In this document: piece by piece, positions 37,701 through 47,411 of the stretch
Numbering within the stretch: position 1 is the stretch's first letter
Layout of the letters: each line of letters begins with the position of its first letter
Translations under genes and position numbers: made by a program
Virus record (IMG/VR): IMGVR_UViG_3300033153_009093
Span: 62,001-126,000 of that record
Strand: one strand, 5' to 3'
DNA length: 64,000 nucleotides
Source of the DNA: a virus
Notes under the pieces: model-generated
What the model was told of the DNA's origin: nothing
The model's database searches: none
What the model saw: the letters and a program-made list of their open reading frames with translations, nothing else

Positions 37701-38620
37701 ATTATATAGAAAATGTATTTACTCCTACATCAACGGGTAAAAAAATAAGTTAGGCTGATTTTAAATTAAATGATATGCTAGAAACTTATAAATTATTAAT
37801 AGACGAAGAGACTTACATAGCTAAATTACAAAATAGTCATATAATTGCTGAAATGATAGGAACCGCATTAAGTGAAACGGCAGTGCCAGTATTTAGTAAA
37901 AGTATTATAGATTTTGGATATATCTCTACTGATAATAAAAATAGATTAACTAGAGTAGATACCTTTGATATTGAAAATTATGGAATAACTCCTTTTTTAA
38001 TAACAAAGATATCAAATGTAAATTCTAAATCTCCTTTTAAAATATCTTTACTAAATGAAAGTTATCCTATAAAGGTAAATAAGAAAATATCAATTCCAAT
38101 ATATATTGATAATACTTTATTAGATGACAATAATAAAATATATTATGATATATTTAAATTTGAATTGCAAGATTTAAAAACAAAAAATGTTTTTAGTAAT
38201 GATATTATTGTTAAATTAGAACTTACTGAAGATGATAAAAAATATATATCATTAAATTCAGAACTAATAGAATTTGGATATTGTGAAATAAATAATTTTA
38301 AATCTGATTCCGTATCCATTAAAAATTTTTCAACAGATAAGTTATCATTAGATATATCTTATAGTGGCGATATAGAATTACAAACATTGAAAGAATTCGC
38401 TATCAATTTATAGCCTAATCAAACCTTCGATTTGCCTATTTATTTCTATCCTCATGGAATTGATAATTTTGAAGGTATAATACAATTAAAATTTGATGAC
38501 GATTATATTAAAAATATAAACCTTTTTGGGTATGGTGTAGATTTTCAGTTACCTTTGATAAAAATCGAAAATGAATTATTAAAGTATACTAACAATATTC
38601 AACAATATTTAAATAAATAA
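34745..38620 (+). CDS. Large virion-type protein with ASH/HYDIN-like beta-sandwich repeats (1291 aa)
   Basis: ATG at 34745 to TAA at 38618-38620, through about twelve TAGs (including 35903, 36353, 36857, 37643 and 38411). The last 250 residues contain two tandem modules, about 1045-1155 and 1160-1275. Each opens with an I-x-FGY strand and an N-rich turn (IENYG; IKNFS). The second closes with a proline-led strand pair (LQPNQTFDLPIYFYPHG) and a terminal LFGYGV. This is the signature of ASH/SPD-2/HYDIN or choice-of-anchor-D immunoglobulin-like domains. Such domains mediate protein-protein contact and are frequent in Bacteroidota surface proteins. A fibre or baseplate role is inferred. The domain call rests on pattern, not on a search. 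Confidence 0.68.
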
Positions 38621-38664
38621 TATTTTACGGAATCGGTTATTTATCGCCTATTCCGTAAAATATT
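38619..38664. terminator. Bidirectional hairpin terminator
   Basis: A perfect 15-bp inverted repeat, AATATTTTACGGAAT (38619-38633) and its complement (38650-38664), surrounds a 16-nt loop. It begins in the stop codon of the plus-strand 1291-aa gene and ends in the stop codon of the convergent minus-strand gene. Its geometry matches the hairpin at 5031-5080, including the 16-nt loop. Confidence 0.8.
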
Positions 38665-39061
38665 ATAATCCAAATTCCTATAATATTTTATATAAGTTCA
38701 AAGGTTTCTTAACAGGGTAGTATACATTATCAAAATATACCACTAAACTAGAAATGTTATTCAATATTTGCTCAGACACTTCATCATACTTAACATATAC
38801 CATTAATGAATATTCTGTTCCTAATTTAGTATCATTTTCTTGCACAAATAACTTATTATAAGTATATATACATTTCATGCTATCTATATGAATATAGTCG
38901 TCCTGTGATATTGTAGTCATATCAACTGCGCTGTCATCAAAGGGGTTATTGACATTATTATAATTTGGCAAACATAAATCGCACATCGGATTATCAATCA
39001 TATTTGCTATTAAGTCAAACGCTTTTGATTGTATTGCCACTTTTAATTTCGAATATTCCAT
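38663..39061 (-). CDS. Small structural-operon protein (132 aa)
   Basis: ATG at 39061 to TAA at 38663-38665, with one TAG at 38678. The protein has a CDLC pair near residue 30 and a C-terminal half of alternating strands (SLMVYVKYDE, LVVYFDNVYYPV). It is not recognised. The start overlaps the previous gene's stop as TAATG, so it is translationally coupled to the 867-aa gene. Confidence 0.68.
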
Positions 39062-41664
39062 TATTCCACCATAACAACATCGTCTAAGGTAACATTAAAT
39101 ATATAATCACTGTTATATGATATATATGAATATTTTAAATTAATATCATATTCATATATATGATTATACTTTCTATAATTTATTAACATTTGGACATAAC
39201 CTTCAGATGATATTTGATAAATTGTTGAGTCGCTTAATAAATCTTTATTTAATATAACAGGATTATTATTATTAGTATTAAATGATAATTCATTTACAGA
39301 TAGATTAATAAATTTATTATCATCAATATTATATAAAGTAATTAAATCATTATAATTATTTATCGAATTTATAAAATAATCAGAAAATGTATAATCATTT
39401 TCATCTGAATATAAACTATAATATGCATACTAATCTATTCCTATTACTTTATTAAATATAATAAATTTATTATCTGTATCCATGATATCATCATATTTAA
39501 AAAATGTTACAAGAAATGTTCCGGTCGTATCTGTTATATTTACTTTGTAAATATCTTCCCCTATTAATACTGACATCACATCTTCATATTCCGCAACATC
39601 TGTATTATCCATATCATAAGATTTAATAATATTAACGTCTGTTAAAATAAAATCTTGTAAATTTTCATAATTAGTTGTATCTATAGTTAAAATATCTTTA
39701 ACATAAGAAAAGGTATAATCGATTACTATAGGATCTTTATATATTTCAGTTAACTGTAATTGTTTTATTTCATTATATAAATGATAAATCAAATCATAAT
39801 TCAATTTATCATTTATATAATATTTATTAGATAATAGATAATAGTAATCAAATGAAATTGTTTGAATATAATCGAAATATAAAAATTTATACTTATAAAA
39901 GCTTTCATCCAATACCGTATTATTTCTAATAAAATGATTATCTAAAATATCTAATGCATCATTTTCATTATCAATCGCTATAATAGATAGCATATTATGA
40001 GGTAATATATTTATATCATCATTTATTAGTATAACATTATCTATTCCATTAGTATGTATATAATAAGATAATGAGTATTCTTCGCTTTTTATAAAGTCGT
40101 TATAGATTACATTTGCAGTATCAAATGTTTTATTAAATTTATACAAGTTATCAAAATCCTAAGATAAATTATATATATAATTATGCAATTTATTATAGTC
40201 CTACTATTCATCCATATAATCATTTACTACAAAATCAATTTCATAATGATCTACATCCAAAGAATATGAGTAATATAATTCATCATTATTTATAGGTATC
40301 AGTCCACCTATAGCAACTTTATATTGTCGTAAATAAAATGTTTCGTAGTTTATATTATCAGACACATATAAAACTATCGGCAAATTTGTAGTAGTGTCAA
40401 ATCCTTGGATATCTATAAATTCCGCTGTCTCTATACTTCCAATATTTGAATCTACAAAATCACCATGAATATCCTAAAATTCTATTTGCTTTGTTAAATA
40501 ATTTCTATACTTTTTAATACTATTATAGCTACTTATAAATTCATCATAATCTTCATCTAATATAACTGTAGAATCATTATTGTAAGCTGTTTTTATATAG
40601 TTATATAAATAATTATTATATGATTTAAATTCTATATTGACTATCTCTTCTTGTTTATATAACTTTAATTGATTTGATGTTATCGAATTACTTGGTACCT
40701 AATCTGATAAAGTGCTTTCCTCAATATCATTAAATGTAAATTTTAAATCCTATCTAACAAATGGATGCGGATAATTATCCACATATTCACTATGTCCATT
40801 TTCTGTTACTTTTATACTATAAGGATATTTATCTGCGCTAGTTACAATATATGAATATTGCTCAAAACTAAATATTGCCGATGGAATGTAACTTTTAACA
40901 TCATTTAAAATATCATATAATGTATTTTTTAATTTATAATTATCTTGGCTTCCGTAAATATATACATACTTTTCATATCCATTAAAATTTATTTTAAAAG
41001 TAAATCCATTATAGATAACTTTATATGGTAAATAATTTGAATATATATATAATTCTTTGTATGATAACGAATTTTGCAATTGTTCAAATTCCGATTCATT
41101 TAATCCTTCAGTTTTTATTAATACTAAATCAGGATATTCTATATTTGATTTAGGATAATATACTGTTGTAGGTGTCTCTATTTTCTTTTCAACTATATTA
41201 AATAAATAATCATCAATGGGATCTATTTCTATTCTATTATACGAAATAGATTTTATCGATGATAAGTAACCGGAGTCCTTTTCATTCTTTATAATATTAT
41301 CTACAAATATACCCTTAGTATCAATATCATTTGAATAGGTCTAAATAAATTTTATATTATTAGGATACTTTATAGATGTTATTATAAATATTTCACAAGC
41401 ATTGAATTTTGATAATATCATCTAATGAATAAGCTATAATTTTTCTACATTAGATAAATTGGCATCAATTTTTACATCATCAATTTTATCATATAGCCCA
41501 TATACATATTTTATTATTGTTGAGCTTTTATTTTCTGAATACTTATGATATAGATATGTTGAAAAAATATAATCCATTTTTTCATTAACGGCATATTGTT
41601 GCATACCTATCGTATCGCTGAATATGTATTCTATATTTAGATTATTAGAATTAAATCCTAACAT
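39061..41664 (-). CDS. Large virion-type protein of unknown function (867 aa, TAG-recoded)
   Basis: ATG at 41664, with GAGG upstream, to TAA at 39061-39063. About ten TAG codons are passed (41434, 41422, 41341, 40750, about 40699, about 40474, 40204, 40201, 40159, 39430). It is Asp/Tyr/Ile/Asn-rich and beta-looking, with no recognised motif. It belongs to an operon of five overlapping minus-strand virion-type genes (44.1 down to 38.7 kb). Confidence 0.72.
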
Positions 41665-42281
41665 TATATAGACCTCTATAAAAATTTACTTAATTCTAAA
41701 TTATTTATATCATTAGATATAAATAATTTTATATCACTATCGACTATTTTATTCTTTATTACATTATCTTTAAAAATATAAGCTATTTTATTATTAGATA
41801 AATTGTAAATTGTAGGAAATATATATACCAATTCGTTATCAACTGATAATAATATTATAGAAGAAAAGTTATTTATATCATTATCAGAATCTATGGTAAG
41901 AATTAACATATTATTAATATAACTAATATTCTTTAATTCAATAATTTGAGTATATGTATTATATAATATAGATGAATAATTTATCCAGTACCTATAAATA
42001 TCACTGTATTCATCATTACCATCATTGTATGATACAGTTAAATCAATATAATCCTTATTTATAGAATTGCCTATATTAATAATTTTAATATACCCTTTCA
42101 AGTTATAAGAAGTGTCCTTTACAATTGTAAAAGGTGTGTTTATATATTCTATATTTAGATTATCCGTTGACGTAATATCGTCAATTTGGAGGTCTGCGGT
42201 TCCTTGATTAATAATATCAAATCCGAAATTTTTTAATGTATATAATTCTTTTATACCAAGTTCAACACTGTATTCATTCAT
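41664..42281 (-). CDS. Small protein with an ASH-like beta-sandwich domain (205 aa)
   Basis: ATG at 42281 (ATAGGA upstream) to TAA at 41664-41666, with one TAG at 41676. The N-terminal 90 residues show the pattern of an ASH/HYDIN-like domain: a strand, then IINQGTADLQIDDI, a loop, a partial strand, and a gly-containing strand (NLKGYIKI). The remainder is a second beta-rich region. It resembles the C-terminal modules of the 1291-aa gene in design, so both may contribute to the same outer structure. The call is by pattern only. Confidence 0.58.
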
Positions 42282-42292
42282 ATCAATTCCTA

Positions 42293-42814
42293 TTAAATAT
42301 TTGTAACATTAGAAAAATTCGTTAATAGATTATCTTGATCTTTTGTATCATTTAAATATTCAAAAAAATTATCTAATTCAATATATCTATTAACTGAAAC
42401 CAAATAATTTAAATCTAATGATAGCATATTAGGAATGATATAGTTTGTATCATCAAATTTTTTTATCTACACTGCTATTAATGTTTTAGTGGATGAAGGT
42501 TCATTCTATTTATAAGCACTATCGGTATTGATAGTAATATTATTAATAGGTTTATAATTTAAATTGTACTCTTCTATATTTAATGATTCTGATAAATTAG
42601 TAACTATTTGATTAAATATATATACATTATTATTTTCAATAAAATTTGAAATATTTATTTCATTAATAATTAAATCATTCTATAAAGTATTAATATATGC
42701 CAAATCTTTTTCTTCGGTATATCTAATGATATATAAATCAAATAACATAAACATCTAAGTAGATAAGCATAATTTAAAATTATCATTCGTGTACTATTTC
42801 ATAATATTACCCAT
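42293..42814 (-). CDS. Small structural-operon protein (173 aa, TAG-recoded)
   Basis: The frame ends in TAA at 42293-42295 and is open through several TAGs (42470, 42509, 42683, 42755, 42794). Starts are possible at the ATG at 42814 or the in-frame ATG at 42802; I chose the first because it overlaps the preceding gene's stop by eight bases, the habit of this operon. I recognise no family. Under the standard code this gene would be invisible. Confidence 0.6.
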
Positions 42815-44069
42815 TCACTAACATTACAGGGATTGTTAAAGTTTCACCTGATTTAGCTATATCAAAAATTAAATCATTAAAATAATTAGCATTGCTACTT
42901 AAAAATGAAAGATTATATAAATTATCTATATTTTTTAATGTACTCTATGGAATATTCTTCCTATCTTGTAATATTCTTCCTATTGAATTTGTTTCAATTG
43001 CTATCGGCATAGAATTTTTAAATCCATCAGAATATTCTTTATATTTCTTTATCTAATAATATCTGGATGAATATTTCGTTTCAATTAGATTTTTAGGTTT
43101 AGCTCCATTATATAAATGAAACAATCCATCATGTTCTAATTGTATTTTATTAAAAATAATATCAAAAAACTTTTTAGTAAATTCAAAAGGTATATATCTA
43201 TAAATGCCATTATTTTTATTTAAAAAAATTCCAACAGTAAATAGTGACTGAACAATAAAATAATTATCATTCAAATTTTCAATATCTGATTTAATAGTTG
43301 TCTAATTAGAATTGTATATAGAATTTAAACTGATATCTATAATACCGCTACTTGTTATTGATGTTAAATATTTATTATTATAATATAATTTAATATTATC
43401 TACGTCATCAGTGGTAGTATAAATAAAAAAATGAACAGGATAATAAACACCATTTAAATAAAATAAATAAAAATTGCTATGGTAAACTTTATGAATATTT
43501 GATTTTATTATTATGGTAGGATTGAAAATTGTTCTGATGTTATCTTCATCATCGATATAATATTTTCCAACTAATTCTTTTATCGAATGAATATTCCCTG
43601 ATAATGTTATTAGTTTTTCTACATTTTCTATTTCATAAAAAGGATAATATTCATTAGAATGAATATTATCATTTTTTAATGTATTATATCGTTTATAATA
43701 ATTATCATTATTAATAATAGAATACTATTCATCTAAAGTTAAATTATCATTATATAATGATAATTTTATTGCTTCATTTGCAGCATCTATTGCAATATTA
43801 TCTGTTTGAGTAGCGGATTTTATAAATCGATCTTTATAAAAATTTTCCTAAGATTCTGATAAATCTCCTGTATAAGAAAATAAATCTATAGGATTTTTAT
43901 TATACATTACATTATACAATGGCATATCGGATTCAAGATATATTAAATTACCAGAATTGATATTTTGTAAATTGAATTTATAGCTCTATAATGTTGGATG
44001 ATTTGATACGGCTTTTATATTATAATTTGATAATATATGCTGCACTTTATCGTAAGAAGAATATAACAA
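42807..44069 (-). CDS. Virion-type protein of unknown function (420 aa, TTG start)
   Basis: The frame ends in TAA at 42807-42809 and passes at least six TAGs (including 43302 and 43053). The upstream limit is a stop at 44070-44072. The first usable start is the TTG at 44069 (MLLYSSYDKVQH), preceded by ATAGG at ribosome-binding distance; a GTG at 44045 is an alternative. The C-terminal half looks like a folded domain (VQSLFTVGIFLNKNNGIYRY). No family is recognised. It is the first gene of the 38.7-44.1 kb operon. Confidence 0.62.
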
Positions 44070-44091
44070 TTAATAAACCTATACAACGAAT

Positions 44092-45402
44092 TTAAACATT
44101 TTCAAATATACAATCATCAAATTCGTTTTTTAGTATATTAATTTTAATTTTAATACTTTTAATAAATACATTATTGAAATATTTACTATTATCAATTAAA
44201 TCATATACAATGGCATCTTTTTTATTATCACTTTTTCGTACAATCCGCCCTATTGTTTGAATAAGAGATTTTCTTCCCATTATAGGAGTTGCCAATATTA
44301 ATCGATTTAAAGCGGCATAATCAAAGGCATGCGAAGCATATTTATAAGTTGCTACAATTACGTTATCATTTATTTTATCAATATCATTTTTTTCAGAAAA
44401 TAATTTAGCAGAAGTTATATTTTTTTCTTTTAAATAATCATACACAAAATTAAGTTGTTTTTTTGTTAAACAAATAATTATTATTTTATTATTTTGTTCT
44501 ATTTCTTTTTTTGTGATATTATAAATATTAGATATCCATTCTTTAGATTCATGTAATTTTGAATTATATATCGATCTTGCTTGAATAAAATTTCTATTCC
44601 ATAAATACGAAATCCTTTTACCGTACTTTTCACCTAACCCACTATCGAATTTTATAAACTTTACAGTAGGTTGATAATCATATGAGCCATAAGTAACTAA
44701 TATATCATCGAATATAGATTTAACTAAAATATTTTTTTCTTTATCAAGATAAGGCGTAGCAGATAATCCTATTACATTTTTAGTGTTGAATAACAATGAA
44801 GCTGATGCATATTTAGTACCCATCTTATGCGCCTCATCCCAAAATATTAGATCGATTCCTATTGATCTAAATAATGGATAAAATTCTTTTATATTATTTT
44901 TTACTTTTGAAGCTAATGTCTGAGGTGTTGTGATGATAACTTTTTTATTTTCGACATCAAAAATTTTTCCTTTTATTAATCCAATTTCAGAATCTGTAAT
45001 ATTTGTATGTCGTAAAAATTCTTCTCTCCATTGTTCGACAATTTTTTCAGTATCAATAAGAATTAATGTTTTTTTATTTAAATAATGTGCTAAATATATT
45101 GAACAAACAGTCTTACCAAATCCAGGCCTTGCGTGCAATATACCATTTATACATCCAGTAGTAGTATAAACATTCAATAAATTATCAATTATACTTATTT
45201 GTTCCTTTCTTAATTTAGAAACAAATTTATATTTTAATATTTCTTCAGCTTTAAATTTTTTATCACTATAAGTTAAAATATCTTTATTATGTGCATATTT
45301 TAATATATTTCTAGGAAGGTATATATAATCATCTGTAGAATGTAAAGTATAAGGTTCATACTTTTCAATAAACGGACTATCTTTATTCAATAAACAAAAC
45401 AT
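44092..45402 (-). CDS. SF2 DNA helicase, UvsW-like (436 aa)
   Basis: ATG at 45402 to TAA at 44092-44094, with no TAG codon. Motif I RPGFGKT is at residues 92-98, the DEAH box at 189-192 (FWDEAHKMG), motif III SAT at 214-216 and motif VI QTIGRIVR near residue 390. The order and roughly 440-aa length match phage superfamily 2 helicases such as T4 UvsW, which unwind branched DNA during replication and recombination restart. It lies at the downstream end of the replication module. The superfamily is certain; the UvsW subgroup is likely. Confidence 0.9.
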   Translation of the reverse strand: MFCLLNKDSPFIEKYEPYTLHSTDDYIYLPRNILKYAHNKDILTYSDKKFKAEEILKYKFVSKLRKEQISIIDNLLNVYTTTGCINGILHARPGFGKTVCSIYLAHYLNKKTLILIDTEKIVEQWREEFLRHTNITDSEIGLIKGKIFDVENKKVIITTPQTLASKVKNNIKEFYPLFRSIGIDLIFWDEAHKMGTKYASASLLFNTKNVIGLSATPYLDKEKNILVKSIFDDILVTYGSYDYQPTVKFIKFDSGLGEKYGKRISYLWNRNFIQARSIYNSKLHESKEWISNIYNITKKEIEQNNKIIIICLTKKQLNFVYDYLKEKNITSAKLFSEKNDIDKINDNVIVATYKYASHAFDYAALNRLILATPIMGRKSLIQTIGRIVRKSDNKKDAIVYDLIDNSKYFNNVFIKSIKIKINILKNEFDDCIFENV

Positions 45403-45405
45403 AAA

Positions 45406-45609
45406 TTAATACAAACTCACAGTTAAATAAACAACTTTATTATTCTTATCTATTATTACAGCCTTATTTATTCCATCAATTATATTTGATGTTGTACTTT
45501 CGTAATTATCAATCGATAAACTTATATTATATGTCAAAAACTCTTCTCTTTCAATTTCATTATCCATTGCCGCCTCTGCTATCATTGACTAAATTTCCGC
45601 AATTTCCAT
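45406..45609 (-). CDS. Small conserved-looking protein (67 aa)
   Basis: ATG at 45609 to TAA at 45406-45408, with one TAG (codon 7). The protein begins MEIAEIQSMIAEAAMD and ends in a strand (KVVYLTVSLY). It ends three bases before the helicase start and begins 13 bases after the previous gene's stop, so it fits the operon tightly. The function is unknown. It is one of the few genes in the replication block that need TAG decoding. Confidence 0.6.
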
Positions 45610-45622
45610 ATTAACTAAACCT

Positions 45623-46666
45623 TTAATTATATAATTTTGATATACTATAATCAATAAACGTTGTTGAATCGTTAATATTAATTACATCATTAATAATTCT
45701 ACTTTTACTATATAATTCTAATGCTATATTTTTCAATTCTCTATTATATTTGTTCTTTAAATATATTATTAATTTATATAATCCTATAGAAAAACTAATA
45801 AAATCAAATTTTTTAATTGAGATTAAAAAATAACTATTTATAAAATTATAATCCGTCAATTTCATAGAATTTATTTCTTCAACAAAGAATGTATCAAATA
45901 TTTTGCCATTTATCATTTGATAATTAGTAAAATATTTAATTATTAAATTTTTTATAATATTATCAAATAGTAATATCGTAATATATTTCGCTTCTTCCAA
46001 TTTATTTAATTTTATTAATATATATGCCGCTATTAATATATTACTATAACTAAAATAATTAAAAGGGTATATTATTTGAATATCATTTAAATATTCTTTA
46101 AATTTTTTACTTTTATAATAAGAATAACTATTTAACATTATAGAAAATAATATTTCCGAATTATAATATATTTTTAAATCTTTTTTTAATTCAATAGTAA
46201 TATTTTTTAAATCTGTATCTATTTTTGTTATAAGGCTGTTTACATTTGAATCTTTTTTTAATTCACAACCTAACACCCTTTCATTTGTTTTTGTATATTT
46301 TATTTTTTTTGGGGTTTTATATTTCGATATCAAAATTTCATAAGGATAATAATATTTATTAAAATCAGGAATAATTGAATTTTCATCTTTTATCATTTCT
46401 GGGGCTGGTTTCCCTACAATAAACTTATTCTTATTATAAAAAATATTACAATTTTGCAAACTAACCTTTAATTTACTATCCCTTTTTAATAAAGTATCAA
46501 CATATATAAATTTATTTTTTCTTTTTAATAAATAAGAATTTATTTTTAAACTATCAAAGATTTTTTCTTTTATAATATTATAATCAATTTCTGATTCATC
46601 TAATAATTCTTTTAATAATAATGTTGTTACATAATTTATAACATAATCTTTATTTATTTTTTCCAT
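45623..46666 (-). CDS. Unknown protein of the replication module (347 aa)
   Basis: The start is set at the ATG at 46666 (MEKINKDYVINYV). A longer open frame reaches 46747 but would run into the tRNA gene. It ends in TAA at 45623-45625 and has no TAG. The protein is very Lys/Ile/Tyr/Asn-rich, with a helical C-terminal half of repeat-like units (SYSNILIAAYILIKLNKLEEA), which suggests helical repeats. I do not recognise it. The operon context implies a DNA-metabolism accessory role. Confidence 0.65.
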   Translation of the reverse strand: MEKINKDYVINYVTTLLLKELLDESEIDYNIIKEKIFDSLKINSYLLKRKNKFIYVDTLLKRDSKLKVSLQNCNIFYNKNKFIVGKPAPEMIKDENSIIPDFNKYYYPYEILISKYKTPKKIKYTKTNERVLGCELKKDSNVNSLITKIDTDLKNITIELKKDLKIYYNSEILFSIMLNSYSYYKSKKFKEYLNDIQIIYPFNYFSYSNILIAAYILIKLNKLEEAKYITILLFDNIIKNLIIKYFTNYQMINGKIFDTFFVEEINSMKLTDYNFINSYFLISIKKFDFISFSIGLYKLIIYLKNKYNRELKNIALELYSKSRIINDVININDSTTFIDYSISKLYN

Positions 46667-46713
46667 ATAAATTCTTATTATTATATTGTAAATAATTGAT
46701 ATTAATAAAGAAA

Positions 46714-46787
46714 TGGACTCGGTTAAGAGAATCGAACTCCTATACACAGATTTAGAGTCTGTTATCTTGCCATTAGATCAAACCGAG
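46714..46787 (-). tRNA. Amber suppressor tRNA, anticodon CUA (reads UAG)
   Basis: The minus strand folds into a full cloverleaf. The acceptor stem CTCGGTT pairs with AACCGAG. A four-pair D stem (ATCT/AGAT) closes a GG-containing loop. The anticodon stem ACAGA/TCTGT holds the loop CTCTAAA, and the T arm AGGAG closes the loop TTCGATT. The 3' CCA is encoded (46714-46716). The loop places C34 U35 A36 as the anticodon, complementary to UAG. The discriminator base is U73 and the first pair C1-G72, so sequence alone does not fix the amino acid; Gln is expected from known table-15 phages. Its presence explains the TAG-interrupted frames across the window. Confidence 0.92.
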
Positions 46788-46839
46788 TTTTATCTAACAT
46801 ATTTAATTAATCTATATCATTTTTTATTTTAATATACAA

Positions 46840-47379
46840 TTATGCATATTGCCAAGTTAATTTTAATTTTTTGTCACTAGGATGTTTCCCGGCAGATTCT
46901 CTTTTTCCTCTACAACATTCGGAAATGTGTTGATGTCTTGTATTTGCATGATTACCAGCTTTTCTTAATGAAAGAAACATAGAATTTAATTCAGGACAAT
47001 AGACTTTTTTTCTAGGTTTATTATGTAATCCATTTTCAAAAGCATGATCGCTATTTTCTTGATTAGTCATCCATTCCAAATCTTTCCAATAGTTATTTAA
47101 CTTATTACCATACTTATGATTTACTTGTGGTTTATTTTTAAAATTATCAACGAAATGAATAGCAACTAATCTATGAATAACATACGACTTCCCTTTTCCA
47201 TTATTACTAAACCATACATTAGCATATTTATTTCTAAAAGATGTTTTTAAAATAACACCTTCGGGGTATCTATGAAAACTTTTAACATTTCCCCATGATG
47301 ATATTTGATACAACCCTTCGTATCCTTTTACATCCTTCCACGTTTCAGACTCTCTATTTTTTATTTTTGTATCTGGCAT
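46840..47379 (-). CDS. HNH homing endonuclease with NUMOD4 domain (179 aa)
   Basis: ATG at 47379 to TAA at 46840-46842. Residues 11-35 (ETWKDVKGYEGLYQISSWGNVKSF) form a NUMOD4 DNA-binding motif. The HNH core spans about 66-110: IHRLVAIHF, then VNHKYGNKLNN and LEWMTNQEN, with H69, H88 and N95/N96 as likely active-site residues. The C-terminal part resembles a NUMOD1-type helix-turn-helix (SLRKAGNHA). Such free-standing genes are mobile in phages and cleave cognate sites. It uses no TAG and is richer in GC than its surroundings, as expected for a transferred gene. It sits between the suppressor tRNA and the replicative helicase. Confidence 0.9.
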   Translation of the reverse strand: MPDTKIKNRESETWKDVKGYEGLYQISSWGNVKSFHRYPEGVILKTSFRNKYANVWFSNNGKGKSYVIHRLVAIHFVDNFKNKPQVNHKYGNKLNNYWKDLEWMTNQENSDHAFENGLHNKPRKKVYCPELNSMFLSLRKAGNHANTRHQHISECCRGKRESAGKHPSDKKLKLTWQYA

Positions 47380-47411
47380 AATTATAGTATTATTTTAATT
47401 AAATTATTTAT

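Noticed and set aside
46667-46747. N-terminal extension of the 347-aa gene to a start at 46747
   Set aside because: It would translate through the tRNA gene. The ATG at 46666 gives a sensible start outside it.
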